A DNA stretch of 64,000 nt, from assembly GCA_035610365.1 (NCBI GenBank), contig CM069439.1, positions 1,860,001-1,924,000 on the forward strand. Direction: 5' to 3'. Shown here in pieces: positions 1-11,660 of the stretch; within the stretch, counting starts at the first letter, position 1; the number at the start of each line of letters is the position of its first letter. The DNA comes from Aquatica leii. Its lineage: Eukaryota; Arthropoda; Insecta; Coleoptera; Lampyridae. The position numbers and the translations under genes were made by a program. Below the pieces are notes generated by a model, which was given only the letters and a program-made list of their open reading frames with translations, did no database searches and was not told the DNA's origin.

Positions 1-730
1 TCTTGTTCTCGATTACTGCTACCTCTTTCTTATTATCCTTTTCTTTTTTATTAAATCTGTGATTTCCTTTAGGTAATTATTTGTTTTTATAACTATTTAT
101 GGTGTATTTTATGCTCGGTTTTTATTGTCCATATTACATTTCACTGCTTTATATTCCAGTTGTTGTTTTTTTTATTGGTTCGTTTAACAAAATTTTTTCA
201 CTACACTACATTCTGTTATATTTTGATTCTATTCCATTATATTCTTTTTGACAATTTTTTTCGGTTTAGGCATCATGAAAACATCAGCTGTTTTTCACAA
301 GACTGAAACGTGTTGTAGATTAAGTGCTGCATTTATAAAATGTGTAAGTTTCACAATACCTTTTCTTGATAATTTCTTTTTAATATCTTTCTTACTGACT
401 TGAATTATTTTTTTTTTAATTTCTTGAGATACCTTTTTGGAAGTGGTTAGTGAAATATTTACCATCCTTGCTATTAGAATGTCTTTTAAATAAACTGCGA
501 ATTTTTGTGTTTTCTTACCCAAGACTCACTTATTTTTAATATCGGCGGAATATGCTTTATCGGTTTTTAGTGGCTCTTCAGAGTGTGGTATTCTGAGCGT
601 AAGTTTGCCTCTACTTGCCTTCGTTGCATATTTCTATTTTATTCACCGTTCCTGTTTTTAGTTTCTACTAGTTTTTTGCATTGGGTTTCTTTGCCACAGT
701 AATATTTCTTTATAAATGTTTCCATTTACT
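1..730. other. AT-rich sequence, no recognised gene
   Basis: T-rich on the plus strand. One minus-strand open frame (295-522, 75 residues, lysine-rich, containing SLTTSKKVSQEIKKK) resembles nothing I can name. It could be a piece of a retroelement ORF or chance. No splice-like or promoter-like arrangement was seen. Confidence 0.5.
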
Positions 731-734
731 CAGC

Positions 735-1395
735 AATGACAGAGCGTCACAAAAGTTTCATAGCGCATCTGAAAGAAGCAGTATCAGATGTCCTGAATGA
801 AAGCCTGAATACGTCGCTTTATTACGTTATTAAAGCAGTCAATAATAGGAGAAGCAAATTATTGAGTCGCAGGATTATTTACCGAACTTTTTACTGAAAA
901 TGTTGAAGATTTTAATCGCTTGTTGCTGCACACAGAAGTCTGAAACATTGACTCAGAACGTACTAGACTTCTTTGAAAACAGAGGGAGACTACGTAAGAA
1001 CTTGTGCACATGTAAAAATGATATCGCTTATTTGACGGATCTGTATAAAATATTTAATTAAGTAAATTTATAGTTCCAAGGTGATGATTAATTAGAGCAA
1101 AACAAAACGGCAACATTGACTTACATACTGCTAACACTTGGATGTTCTTCTTGCGTGGCGATACTAGGATATTCTAAATATACCAAGTCAGACTTTGCAT
1201 CTTTTCTTAAATACAGTTACAGCTGATTCTCAAATTTAAAAAAAACCTTTAACCCACAACTACTAAAGAACTCAAAATAAAATTTAGATATAGCTACGAA
1301 AAGTTCTAGCTTTAGAAATTAATTCCAGCACTGTATCTTGGATTGTGGAAAACAGTATTTATAAAACTCCGCTAGTCTAGGTAATGTTTTTTCTT
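735..1395 (+). mobile_element. hAT transposase relic (ZBED5/SCAND3-like)
   Basis: Translating across frames gives blocks typical of the hAT-derived ZBED5/SCAND3/FAM200 group: an AHLKEAVSDVLNESLN stretch, then FTENVEDFNRLLLHTEV, the segment that precedes the conserved RWLS in this family, then a DIAYLTDLYKIFN / VNLQFQGDD block. Stops and frameshifts separate the blocks, so this is a dead copy of the transposase core. The dimerisation C terminus and BED finger were not found. The family comes from motif memory, with no search. An exapted host gene is unlikely because no open frame survives. Confidence 0.7.
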
Positions 1396-1675
1396 GATTT
1401 GTTTATGGTTTTGTTACATAATGACTATTCAATATGTCGACAATGTCTTTTTTGTGGAATGATGCGAAATGCAAAAATATCATCATTTAACTTTTAGATT
1501 CGATATGTCGGATGCTGTGCACAACAAAGGTTTAGTCGTTTTTTTTACGGAAAAGTATTGAGTTTTTAACAGAATTAATTGACATCTATGGTGAACCACA
1601 CGACGATGCACAAAATATGGAATGTGACACTGATGGCACTGATCATGAGCATGTAGGAAATTTAAATCGTCTGGG

Positions 1676-1769
1676 TTCAAGAACGTTCAGAACTCATTGC
1701 GAATATATAATACACGGCAAAAATCAGAACGTTCCAGAATATGACTCAACTTGAGTCATATTCTGGAAC
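1676..1769. promoter_or_regulatory. heat-shock-element-like cluster with 39-bp palindrome
   Basis: Two perfect three-unit heat shock elements lie close together: TTCnnGAAnnTTC at 1676-1688 and GAAnnTTCnnGAA at 1727-1739. A two-unit TTCnnGAA follows at 1761-1768. Between the trimers is a TATATAA (1704-1710). Bases 1731-1769 are a perfect 19-bp inverted repeat around one central C, and each arm also carries an AP-1-type TGACTCA/TGAGTCA. The cluster lies just upstream of the piggyBac relic and downstream of the hAT relic, so it may be a transposon promoter. Function is inferred only. Confidence 0.4.
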
Positions 1770-1929
1770 CTTTGTCAATGTATTTTAGTACAAATAAACC
1801 TACCGGTAAAAATTAATCAAAAAAACGAAAGGGTAAAATAATTTGAAAAAGTTTACGATAACTTTTCTTTACTGATAAGTTACTCGATATAATTTTAGAA
1901 CAACTAAATTTCTATTCATCGTAAAAAAA

Positions 1930-3032
1930 TAATTACCTCAGTGACCTAAGACGAAATAAAGATTGGTGCATTATTGCTCTTCGGGTTTGCTAAATATCCT
2001 AACAAAATATTATTTTGCTTAGAAAGCGATTCTAAAAAACAACATGAGATTCAACGAATTTGACCAATTTTTTAGATATCTTTATGTCAACGATAATACC
2101 AAAATAGATCTGGAAGATGGTCTATATAAATTGCGACCATTGATAACGGAACTAAAGGGGCGATTTCAACTGCTCGGGGGTTTGCATGAAAACTTATCCA
2201 TATCCCAATACGCTTTGGTTTTAAAAACTGGGTTTTCTGTACCAGTAAGGGTTAAAATATTTGAAATATATATCGGCAAAAGCAATAAAGAAAAACAATT
2301 TAGAATTGAAGGAGACGTAGTAGTACTTTTTGACAATTATTTTTCGTCAGTATCGCTTTTTTATTATTTATAAGAAGAAGGTTATTGTGCTTCTGATACA
2401 ATACAAGACGGCAGAACAGCGAACTGTCTAATAAAACGTAAGACAGAGAAAAGTAAGCAGTTGTTTATGTAATTTCCGAAGTGACAAAGACAGCAAAGTT
2501 TACTTAGTAAAGTAGAAAGCTAACAAAGTTGTAACATGTGCAACAAATTTTTACGTTATAACCGAAGGTAGATGTTCTAGATGGTACAAAGAATAAAAAA
2601 CTAGAGTTGCTGTCCCTCAACCAGAACTATTTGTAAAATATAATCAAAGAATGGGAGGAGTCTATGAAATTGATCAATTAGTGGCTCGTTATCGCACTAG
2701 AATGCGCCAAAAGAAATGGTAGTGGCCGATTTTTGCTACTTGCTAGATGTTTCAATTGCAAGTGCATGGCTGTTGATGAAACAACTAAAACTAAATGAGA
2801 ACGATTGTGGCTTTTAAATTTTAGACGATATATAACCATTACATTAATCTTAACAAACGGGAAAATGTCGAACAAAGGAAAAACTATGTCTGATCTCCGA
2901 ATGGAAGTACGGTATGACGGGCGTAATCACTGGCCAGAGTATGCCAATACCAAGAGACGGTTCTGTGGAAGTAAAAGTAAATTTATTTGTACTAAATGTT
3001 GAGTTGAGTCTACTTCCAAAAATTTGCTTCAA
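1930..3032 (+). mobile_element. piggyBac-like transposase relic
   Basis: The longest open piece (2044-2373) carries the block FRYLYVNDNT...LYKLRPLI...HENLSISQ, which matches the piggyBac DDE domain around MLHFSNN / LYKIRPLI / HENVCIDE. Further on, NQRMGGVYEIDQL and RYRTRMRQKKW (about 2650-2720) correspond to the family's MGGVDxxD...YR...RxKKWYW block. The 2880-3030 stretch (RYDGRNHWPEYANTKRRFC, then CTKC) corresponds to the C-terminal cysteine-rich domain. Stop codons and frame changes show it is inactive. The acidic catalytic positions cannot be followed confidently. Terminal repeats and TTAA target sites were not identified. Confidence 0.8.
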
Positions 3033-3080
3033 AAGTTTTCATACATTTTAAGTATGTCTCCACATACAATTCCGATATAT

Positions 3081-3440
3081 CGTAATTGTGTAATACAGGG
3101 TGTTTTATATTAAAGGTCAATGATGCATAACTTCAAAGGGCCAAAACTCGATTTAAAAAAATAGAATTACACAATTACGTGTTTGAAACTTTTATAGACA
3201 TCTCAAATAATGCTAAATCTCATACCAAAATTGCGTTTCGATACAATATTTTGTTTCTCAAAAGCATGTGATTCTTTGAAGTAATTAATTTAGAAAAAAC
3301 ATTTTAAAGTTATTGTTATGGATATGGAATATTATAGTAGAAAGTAATTTTAAAATGTAAAACTTTTTTAAATATTTTTTTTTATATTTTGTATAATAGG
3401 AAAGATATTTTACTTTGATACACTATTGGCCCACCCTGTA
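3081..3440. repeat. short terminal-inverted-repeat element (copy 1)
   Basis: A 347-bp stretch (3094-3440) begins with tacagggtg and ends with its exact inverse caccctgta. Bases 3081-3093 and 3167-3179 are a separate perfect 13-bp inverted repeat (cgtaattgtgtaa). It has no coding capacity. A second copy lies at 62792-63210, so this is a dispersed non-autonomous element. The TACAGGGTG-type ends are common among insect repeats, but I cannot name the family. Confidence 0.7.
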
Positions 3441-3702
3441 TACGGAAAACCTTTTCGCGACTTTTTCTAGCAGCTTTTTGTAACTTTTTTTATTGTAAAT
3501 TGTACAATTTTAAAAACCAATTAAGTTATAGTACGGAAGCGCTATTGCGAAATATTCGAAAATGAAAAAAGTCCAGCTTAAAACGTTACTATTTATGAAT
3601 TTGTTGTTATAGTGGTTTTCTATTCGTTATATGTGTTTATTAAGTACTTAAACTTCTGGTGTAGAAATGATAAAAGAAAAGTAATTGTACTGTTAAATAA
3701 CA

Positions 3703-3708
3703 TTTATT
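3703..3708 (-). terminator. candidate poly(A) signal of the erm-like gene
   Basis: AATAAA on the minus strand, about 250 bases downstream of the erm stop codon. It is the best canonical hexamer seen in a short 3' UTR. Other AT-rich hexamers further downstream could be used instead. Confidence 0.45.
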
Positions 3709-3959
3709 AGCTATTATAGGAATCCCTAAATTGTCGACTGTTTACAGCCTAAGCAATAGCAAGTTAAATAGGTATCATGCTGAAGAAGCCTCCACGAGGC
3801 TAACTTTTATATTGCACATTAAAAGGATATCCAGGCCACTGATAGTTGAAGTCACATTCGTTTTAAAAAACGTCACTAGATTTCACTGCACTGTTCAAAA
3901 ATAAAACAAATAATAAACACACTTTATCGATCATGATAGTGATAACAGTTTTTGTTGGG

Positions 3960-5126
3960 TCATAACAATTTACTAGAATACAAAGGTACAGGTGGTCTAG
4001 ACGGCGGAGCTGGTAATAAAAAAGGACTGATAAAATGCTGTAGTTCTCTTTCGCCCGAATACACTGAGCTACCTGTATTGCTATTTAAAAATTCATTGTC
4101 GTTTCTGTTTTCGTGTAATTTTCTCATGTGCTTTTTTAGATCAAAATTTCGGCAAAAACCTTTGCCGCATACTCTACACGTAAAAGGTTTCTTATCGTTG
4201 TGTGTGTGCATGTGAAAAGTTAAATTATAAATTTGATGAAAAGCTTTGGAGCAGACCGAACACTTATAAGCTTTTTCGCCGCTGTGCGTAAGTTTGTGAT
4301 TTTTGTAGTTGCCCTTTTGATGAAATCCCTTTCCACAATATTCGCATACGAAAGGTTTATAACCTGCGTGAATACGCGCGTGTGTATTTAAAGTTGAAGA
4401 ACGGTTAAACGCCTTTCCGCAGGTGTGACACTTGTGCGGTTTCTCCGATGTATGGATTATTTTATGGCGGCATAAAGTAGATGCTTGACGAAAACCTTTT
4501 CCACATATTTTACATACAAAAGGGCGCGCGCCCGTATGTACAGGCATATGACGAGTTAAATTATAATGGGCGTTGAAAACTTTTCCACATTCTCCACATT
4601 CAAAACTCTTCTGTTTGGCGGAGTTTGTGGTTGATGTACTTAGTGCACCCTTGGTATCGATCCCCGGCCCTATTGTCCGTTTCATATGACACGGCTTTAT
4701 ATAATTCTCTGGCAACGTTGAAGCATGACTAGAAGCGGCAGAGTTTACTGCCGAGAGTCCCGCGGGAACGGAGTTCGCCACTACCGTCTCGGGAGACACA
4801 GAATATACAGATACGGATGTTGCAGCTACACACATCAATTGACTAGGATGATAGTACATAAATGGATATTGCTGCAAAAGTTCTTGAGATCGCAACACGC
4901 TTGGAACATATTTCTTAAACGCCGATTCTAACTGAGACGAGTTTGATAAGTTTGGCGTCATAGGTACATTTAACATTTGCCCTATGTTACTATCACTTTT
5001 TTTAACAGTCTTTTTATCGGGTTCCATAATTTTTTCGATTGAAAAATTTAACGCCCGCGGAGGTGAAGACGAGTCTTTCGATGCCGACGGTTGTGGCAGA
5101 AAACCTACTGGACTTTTAGATGCCAT
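3960..5126 (-). CDS. erm: Fez-family C2H2 zinc finger transcription factor (earmuff / FEZF1/2 orthologue)
   Basis: Intact 388-residue protein. Residues 25-34 ([10 protein letters not shown]) form the eh1 motif that recruits Groucho-type corepressors and is diagnostic of Fez proteins together with the finger array. Six C2H2 fingers follow at about 177-197, 205-225, 233-253, 261-281, 289-309 and 317-338, with linkers such as HTGARPF and HSGEKAY. Residues 90-170 are Ser/Thr/Ala-rich and the tail is Pro-rich. In flies erm restricts neural progenitor fate in the brain, and in vertebrates FEZF1/2 act in forebrain patterning. The nuclear repressor role here is inferred by homology. The start is the first ATG of the frame, leaving a short lead before the eh1. 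Coding DNA is uninterrupted. A good 3' splice site just upstream argues for a normal gene with a 5' UTR intron rather than a retrocopy. It is more GC-rich than the surrounding DNA. Confidence 0.93.
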   Translation of the reverse strand: MASKSPVGFLPQPSASKDSSSPPRALNFSIEKIMEPDKKTVKKSDSNIGQMLNVPMTPNLSNSSQLESAFKKYVPSVLRSQELLQQYPFMYYHPSQLMCVAATSVSVYSVSPETVVANSVPAGLSAVNSAASSHASTLPENYIKPCHMKRTIGPGIDTKGALSTSTTNSAKQKSFECGECGKVFNAHYNLTRHMPVHTGARPFVCKICGKGFRQASTLCRHKIIHTSEKPHKCHTCGKAFNRSSTLNTHARIHAGYKPFVCEYCGKGFHQKGNYKNHKLTHSGEKAYKCSVCSKAFHQIYNLTFHMHTHNDKKPFTCRVCGKGFCRNFDLKKHMRKLHENRNDNEFLNSNTGSSVYSGERELQHFISPFLLPAPPSRPPVPLYSSKLL

Positions 5127-5164
5127 CTTGTGATTCCTATCTTCAAACTTGTTACATCATATAT

Positions 5165-5180
5165 CTGAAAAAAAGAACAT
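5165..5180 (-). promoter_or_regulatory. erm: 3' splice site of a 5' UTR intron of erm
   Basis: On the minus strand a T-run followed by CAG ends at 5165, so the coding exon would start at 5164, 38 bases before the ATG. The matching 5' UTR exon and promoter would lie at higher coordinates and were not identified. Confidence 0.5.
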
Positions 5181-5589
5181 TATTATTACCAGATTTATTA
5201 CATTGAAGAAAAAAAAACATAATAAAAAGAGTGTCATTCCACATTCAACACTATCGCACAGCAAAAGATTAAATAATAAACGTACAAGTAACTCTATGAT
5301 TATTTGATCTTTAGACTCTTCGCATGCATCATACACAGAATGCTTTTTATTTATATTTTACACATGACCTATACGAAACTTAAATACAGGTAAAAATAGG
5401 TGGCTTGGATTGTTAAAAAACATTATTTTCCCACAGAATTTATTTCTTTAAATCTTAGCATTTTGTATCGGACTAAGTTTTGTTTTGACATGGATTTTTA
5501 GTTCTGTTTCTTGTTTCAGTTCCTTTTATTCTAATAGTGATGAATTATTGCATAATAAAATTTTATTCATCTTCTTGTCTTGTTGTCTA

Positions 5590-7550
5590 ATACCACTTAT
5601 ATACTGAGCCGGTTTTTTTCTGCTTCTTCTTCTTATGAGTCTTGTTGCACCTAGAATTGGGCATAGACATCCTTCTTATTCTTCCAGCTCTTTATCCATT
5701 TCAGTTTTGTGAACTTTTTGATGTCGTGGTACTATCGTGTAATTGGTCTCTCTCTTCTTTGTCTTTCTTCCCATGGTCTCCATTTATTAATTTTATTATT
5801 TTATTTATTGTATATTGTTCTAATAACATGTCCAGCATCTTTCCATTTTAAGCTCGTTGTATTATATCGGTGACTTTTGTTCTATGTTCTATGATCCACT
5901 GATTCCTCTTTTTGTCTCGTAGTGATATGCCCAACATAGATCTTTTCATTGCTCTTTGTGCTACTTGTAATTTCCGTATTTTTGGCTAATAGTATACATT
6001 AGTCAAATATTTTTGCCCTTGGGTAATGTGGGATTTTCTTATCTTTTAGTATAAATCCTAGGTTTCTAAGCGTCGCCCAACCTAATCTCTTTCGTCTTTC
6101 AATTTCTACGTCTTTATTTTGTCTTCCTATTATGATCTTTTGTTTCAGATATTCTTCGACATTTTTTATTTGTTTTCCATTAAATGTTATTTCTATCTAC
6201 TGTGGCTTCATTATTATCGTTTTGTTCAGTTTCGTGATTTTGAAAATGCCTTCCAGCAATAGAGTAATAAATTTGATACTGTATCCCTTTGTCTTATTCC
6301 TCTATTCATATACGTATCTGTTGTGAATCTTCGTGTAGCCCTATTGTCGATTTTGCTTTTTTATATATGTTCTTCAGTATGCTTTTATAGTGGTGGTGTG
6401 TGCTTGCGTTGTGTAGTTCATCAAATAAATAGTCTGGTATTAGTACGATATTCTCAATGCGTTCATTTTTATCGGCTCAAGGCTTTGATATTCTATGAGT
6501 GTTTTTAGTTGTTTCGTTTTTTTTTTACTGTTTTTAGTGGATTTATTCATTACTAGCATGAAGAGTAATGTATTCCTTGCATCTTCTTCCATTTTTTCTT
6601 TGTGAATATCGTTCTGTAGTTATTACATTATATTTGTTAATTTTTTTATATATAGGTATAACAAAAATTCTATTTTTGATCTCGTTTTCCTTGTATTTTG
6701 TATATTCCAGTCTATTCTTTCTTCTTTTAGGTATTTGATTATTTCTGTTTCTATCTTGTCAGTTACTTGTATTTCTTATGTTTTTATATTATTAATTGCT
6801 CGTTTTGTTCGTTTTCTTGTTATATCTTCTATTTGTCCTCTTTTTGTTTATGTTTGATGTTTAGTTCTGTTGTTTTATCAAACTTCTTTAAATATGTTTT
6901 ACATGTTTTTATAATGTTGTTTTTTATTGCTCTTACTCATAAAAATCTGTTGTTTGTTGCGTAAGTTTCTGTAGTTTATCCCTCCCATTTTTTTCTTTTT
7001 TGTCGTTTCAATTTATTGTGTTTTTTGTTATTCTGATGGTTACTGGTTGTGAGATACTTTTCCATACTTAAGTCTTCTTTTTTTATCTTCATTTGTAATT
7101 TGTTGTTCCACTATCTGGTTGTTTTATGCTTAATGTTGTTGCACTTGACTACGCACTCTTTTCTTTCTTTTCCTTTCGTTTGTGATTTTACCCCTTATTA
7201 TAGCTGTGAGTATTCTAGGTGTATTTTTTTTTAAACTATATAATTATAAATTGTGTCTCTTTTTTTGCGTTTTGTTTTATTAATATGGTTTTTGTTTTTT
7301 GATATAGTATAATGAATTAAGACTAATTTTGTAAATTCCACCACTTAAAACAATAAGATCTTTTGTTGGATGTGTCTTTTTTTTGGTTTTTGTTATGGAA
7401 AGTTTTTTTGACATTTTTAATTTTTTGTTTATTACGATGTTTGTTTTTTTGTTTTAAAATCATTTTTCTTCACTGCTCTGCTTCTTATTGCTACCACCGT
7501 TTTGTCTTTGTAAGTGCTGTTTATCTCTATTGCCTTTTTTAATTTAGTTA
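5590..7550 (-). mobile_element. RTE-like LINE relic, reverse transcriptase and C terminus
   Basis: Minus-strand translation gives, in order, a degraded RT core (an IRQRDT-like block near 6250-6400, cf. RQGDTISP), then ITFNGKQIKNVEEYL, RRKRLGWATLRNLG, RKLQVAQRAMKRSMLGISLRD (about 6200-5850) and KWRPWEERQRRERP...DIKKFTKLKWIKSWK (5790-5650). This is the standard tail of RTE/BovB-type LINE proteins. Many stops and frameshifts. The plus-strand open frames here are T-rich shadows of it. It abuts a second LINE relic in the opposite orientation at about 7550. Confidence 0.75.
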
Positions 7551-7559
7551 AATCAAATT

Positions 7560-8870
7560 TTGCTTATTTTGGGCATGTTTGAATTTGTTAGTTTTTTGGC
7601 TTTTTTTAAAAAAAGAAGACGCCAAAGTAAAGCAAGCAATAAATTAAAGAAACAAAGGTTTGGGGAAGATATAAACGACAATTACAAAATTGATATAGCG
7701 GAATTATGGACAACAATAAAAACACTAAGAATTTCAAATAGCAAAACAATGAAAGAAAAACGAAATAAACATAAAAAACTCAAAGTAAAAAGAAAATATA
7801 ACCTAGGAGTTTTACACAGAAAACTGGGAATATAATAAAGAAAGAATGAAAGAAGAGTACTCAACTCAACAATTAAAAAATGGGAAAGCATGTGAAGGGA
7901 TAATAAAATGGTTAGGAGACTAGGAAAAAATGGTATGGCCCTTATGGGAGTTATTTAAAAAGTTGGGAAGCACAAAAGAACCCTACTAACTGGGAAATAA
8001 ATATAATTATACCAGTACATAAAAAAACTTAGAAATGCGACTACGGAGTCGTCGGTTTACCCCAAAAAACTATTATAAGAATCTGAAAGAAAATATGAAA
8101 ACGCGTACGTAGAACGTAAGCTAACACAGGACAAACGGTTTTCAAGCAGAGGGCAAAAAAGCAAAAATATTTTCATCCGAAAAAACAAAATACAAAAAGC
8201 GATAAAAAAATGAAAAAAAACTTTAGATAAGAGCGGCATATAGAAGCTGTTATTCGATAAATACTAAAACAAATCAAGGCTAAAACAGAATTAAATACTG
8301 TGATAAGATTTAATAACTTTAATAACTACTTAAATTAATTCAAAAAAAAAAATTAGATGATAAACGAAAACGAAGGAAACTATAAAAAGGCGATTATAAG
8401 CAAGAACGCAGCTCTAGAACGGATAACAACTTTTGAATATCAAAGAACAATCCTAACAAGTAATGCAAGATTAGCAGAGTCAAAACACAAAATTAGATCA
8501 CAGGGAAATAGAAACTAAATTAAAAATCTACAATAAAATAACTGTACCCACAGTTACATAAACTGTAGAGAAATAACACGAAAGCAAAATCAACGCGATA
8601 GAAATAAAATACCTGAGGAAGATCATAAAAATAACACTATACTAATAATAGAAGAAAATAAAAGACAACCAATAGAACTGGTACGGGCATATACCACAAA
8701 AAAAATAGTTAGACTAACAAAGTTTGTAATAGAATTGGGAAAACCGAATAAAGATAAAAGAAGATCACGATGGATCAGATAGAAGACATAAAAAGAGTAA
8801 AGAATAAATCAAAAAAATACATACAACTTTTATCAAAAAAAAAAAAAGCACGAAAAAATGGGTGAAAGAG
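7560..8870 (+). mobile_element. RTE-like LINE relic, opposite orientation
   Basis: Begins with a lysine/arginine-rich open piece (7560-7835) that resembles the linker before the RT domain, including HRKLGI. Around 7980-8080 comes TNWEINIIIPVHKK, matching the RT block EWNxAxxIPIHKKGD. Near 8670-8790 the tail IELVRAYTTKKIV...GKPNKDKRRSRWI resembles the GKRRRGRPxxRW terminus of such proteins. Stops throughout. An A-rich stretch at 8835-8860 could be what remains of a 3' end. Confidence 0.65.
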
Positions 8871-9449
8871 GACTAGCATTCTTAATATGATTTTTAAAAG
8901 AGCAGAAGGAACTGTAAGTCTGCTTGCTTGATCTAATCGACATTCTAAATCTAAATTTGTTAATAAGATTGAAATTAGAGGAACCTTAGTTACTGTCCTT
9001 ATTGTTTACTAAAAAACGTTGAAGATGTATGTTCAAAGCAGCCTTTATTACCAAATTTTACACTAATTTGTGGTATGATAGCGCAAGTTAGTCGTGTTTT
9101 ATATGTAACATAACTACAAAGTGTTCAGAAATTCAGGTATTGACGGTTCTCAAAACATTATTTTTTATTATTTTGCGTTATTGCGCAAATAAACAATAAC
9201 CAAGTATGTAAGAAGTATTTTTTTTACTTTTGATTTGTTGTAGTGTTTTCTACGTACTGAAGTAGTGTGAAGTTATTGCAACAGTAAAACTTTTTCTACT
9301 TCAACTCCCAATCGGGTTTTTGAACTATTTTGTTTCTCTACGTTATGGAAATACGACGAAGACATTGTTTTTTTTTTATAAAAACTACAGATAAATTGTT
9401 TGCAAATAAGAAAATTGTTTTAGAAGGCGTCAAATAAATGAAAATCAAT

Positions 9450-11660
9450 TTATAACCGCCCCCATAAAATCGCTGTAATATGTGACAATACCCTCTATAC
9501 CTCTATAAGCAGGGAGGGTTCGATTAGAATTAGAGCTCACGCGCAGTTAATAGGACATCTCCGCAAAGGCGCGCTAGGGTGCACAGGGCTAATCACAGTC
9601 AATTAGCGATGGAAAATTATCTGGTTCTGAACGGATTCGCAGATGTCATTGTTCACGACATCGGGTAACGAAAATGTCACGCCATACGGTTTTTATATAA
9701 AACTGCCGACCGCAGATTCAATCATTTCAGACAATTATAACCACCGCATTTTATTCCTGTCAGTATTGCTCCCTAAATTATTGGATTTTCTTCTGTAGGA
9801 TAAATGCCAACTAATAAACAAACCTGTTTCTTTTTTATGTTTTCCTCTTACGTTTAAATCGAAAAATATGCTGCAATTATTGTATTAACTGCCGCTTTAA
9901 TCAAGACGAGGGACACGTGAATGTAATCACTAACTAAATAAGCAAGCTGCCCCCAAACAATTGAACGATACCTCAACATCCGGACACGTGCCATTACTAA
10001 CGTGCAATTCATTTTCTACAGTTCCAAGCTTCAGCACTTCCGATAAAGGTGCAAAACCCTATTATTAGGCGTCTTTTGTAACGTATCAAAAGACTAAAAT
10101 TAACTCATCATAAGATATGCCACTTTGCGTGGTTCCAGCACTTTAAAGAAGCTGCGTCCTTTGCTTTAACTGAAGACTCACTTATCGAACGTCGGTTGTT
10201 TTTCATTTGAAAGCTTGGGAGTTCAGAATTTAGCATTATCTGGTAGACGCGGGGATAAATAATAAAGCAATTAAACAATGCGAAGCGTGCAGATGTAATG
10301 CAACTTGATCCTCAGAAATCCGGCGGAAGTAGTTTCTCAAGACGTTCATCAAATGATCGCATTTCCTCATTGTGTCGGGCGCGTGTCGTCCTGAATACAA
10401 TACTAACTGGCGGAAACGCGGGCAGATGCGCGACGCTAGCAGCAATATGTACAAACTCTATGTTAAAAGGTCGTAAACACCTACTATACTTTTAATAACA
10501 AACCTTAAGCCAAATTCTAAATAAACACATATACTTGAACGATGCGATGGGGAGAAGGGATTTTAATGTGTACCAACTAAATATAATCGAACCAAACGCC
10601 GTTATTCAATATTTAAATTACAAAATGAACGAAGGGTGGCAAATGCAAAGCAGGAAGTCGTTGTTGTGCTTCGGTTAACCGATTAAACCACTAGAAATGA
10701 ATTTAAGATGTCAGTCTAAAGTTAAAGCAAACATTCCGACACAGCCCGCAATTGCAATTTCTCAAACCCAAAATTTTCTGTTCAATTCTCTATGTCATCT
10801 TTCGCAATATTAAAGTTTAAGCCTAAATAGTGTTTTTGATTAAGTTAGCATCGATACTTGTACCCCTTGTTCTGTCTAAGTACCAATTTAAAATCATTTT
10901 TATTACACGATATTGAGTGAAGAACTACTTTCTATCCTTATTGTTTAAATTCTCGAGAGAGTCAATTCCTGATATGCTCAACGACCAAGTTACCATTTTC
11001 AAAGATGTTGCTCTTTAGAGCTTATTTTCAAACGAAAACGTTCTATGCTGTTGAAGCGCACTTAACCATAATCCTTGTATGATACAATAATTAAAAAATC
11101 TGAAGCGTTTAATACAATGTAAGCAATCAATATAAAAGCAGCGGGTTTGAAGTATTTATAAAGTAAAAATAAAGGGGCGTGCCTCCTACGTAGGAAAATT
11201 CCCAGCTTTATTCAATTTTCTCGGCTTTAACCGAATTCTAAAGTTTTATGAACAACATTTAAATGATTTTTCTACGTTTAACCTTAAATGCAAATGTACG
11301 AGGCGTGATGCTGTCAGCGTTAGCTATACATAAAGTCTGTTGCCCCGTATAAACGCCCCATTGCATCAATGCATTGAAACCGTTTTCGCAGTACATTCAT
11401 CCACTAAACTCCCGCCCTCGTTGATGGGTGAGACGCGAGATTGGAATCACCTATACCAATTTCATCTGTCGCTTCCTGTTGTGATATCTTAGCTCTATCA
11501 AGATGTAGGGGGAATCGACTGGAATGAGCTTATTCAAAAAGTTTATATAATGGAGAAGCAATAAAATCTGTCTACAGATTACGATAACGTGAAAAGCATC
11601 TGCCAAAACTTTTCCTCACTTCAACGCAGCGAAAAATAATTTTTTAAATAAGCGTATTGG
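9450..11660. other. non-repetitive, GC-richer block; candidate cis-regulatory DNA
   Basis: Unlike its surroundings this block shows no transposon coding remnants or simple repeats and is visibly less AT-rich, with many CG dinucleotides. It lies 4-6 kb upstream of the erm coding exon. No exon-like open frame with splice sites was recognised. Open frames at 10236-10495 on both strands overlap and look like chance. It could hold the erm promoter or 5' exon, or enhancers. Confidence 0.4.
9694..9730 (+). promoter_or_regulatory. TATA box plus initiator pair
   Basis: TATATAA at 9694-9700 is followed by TCATTT at 9722-9727. The initiator A (9724) lies 30 bases from the first T of the TATA, the usual insect spacing, and TCATTT fits the arthropod initiator TCAKTY. 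It points to the right, away from erm, and no gene was recognised downstream. Confidence 0.3.

Noticed and set aside
3952..4215. Plus-strand 87-residue frame and the frame at 4725-4931
   Set aside because: Antisense shadows of the zinc finger gene.
5642..7234. Series of plus-strand frames rich in Phe, Leu and Ser that look like membrane proteins
   Set aside because: They are antisense readings of an AT-rich LINE relic; the hydrophobicity comes from T-rich codons.
9520..9560. gggttcgatta text resembling a tRNA B box
   Set aside because: No A box at the right distance and no cloverleaf.
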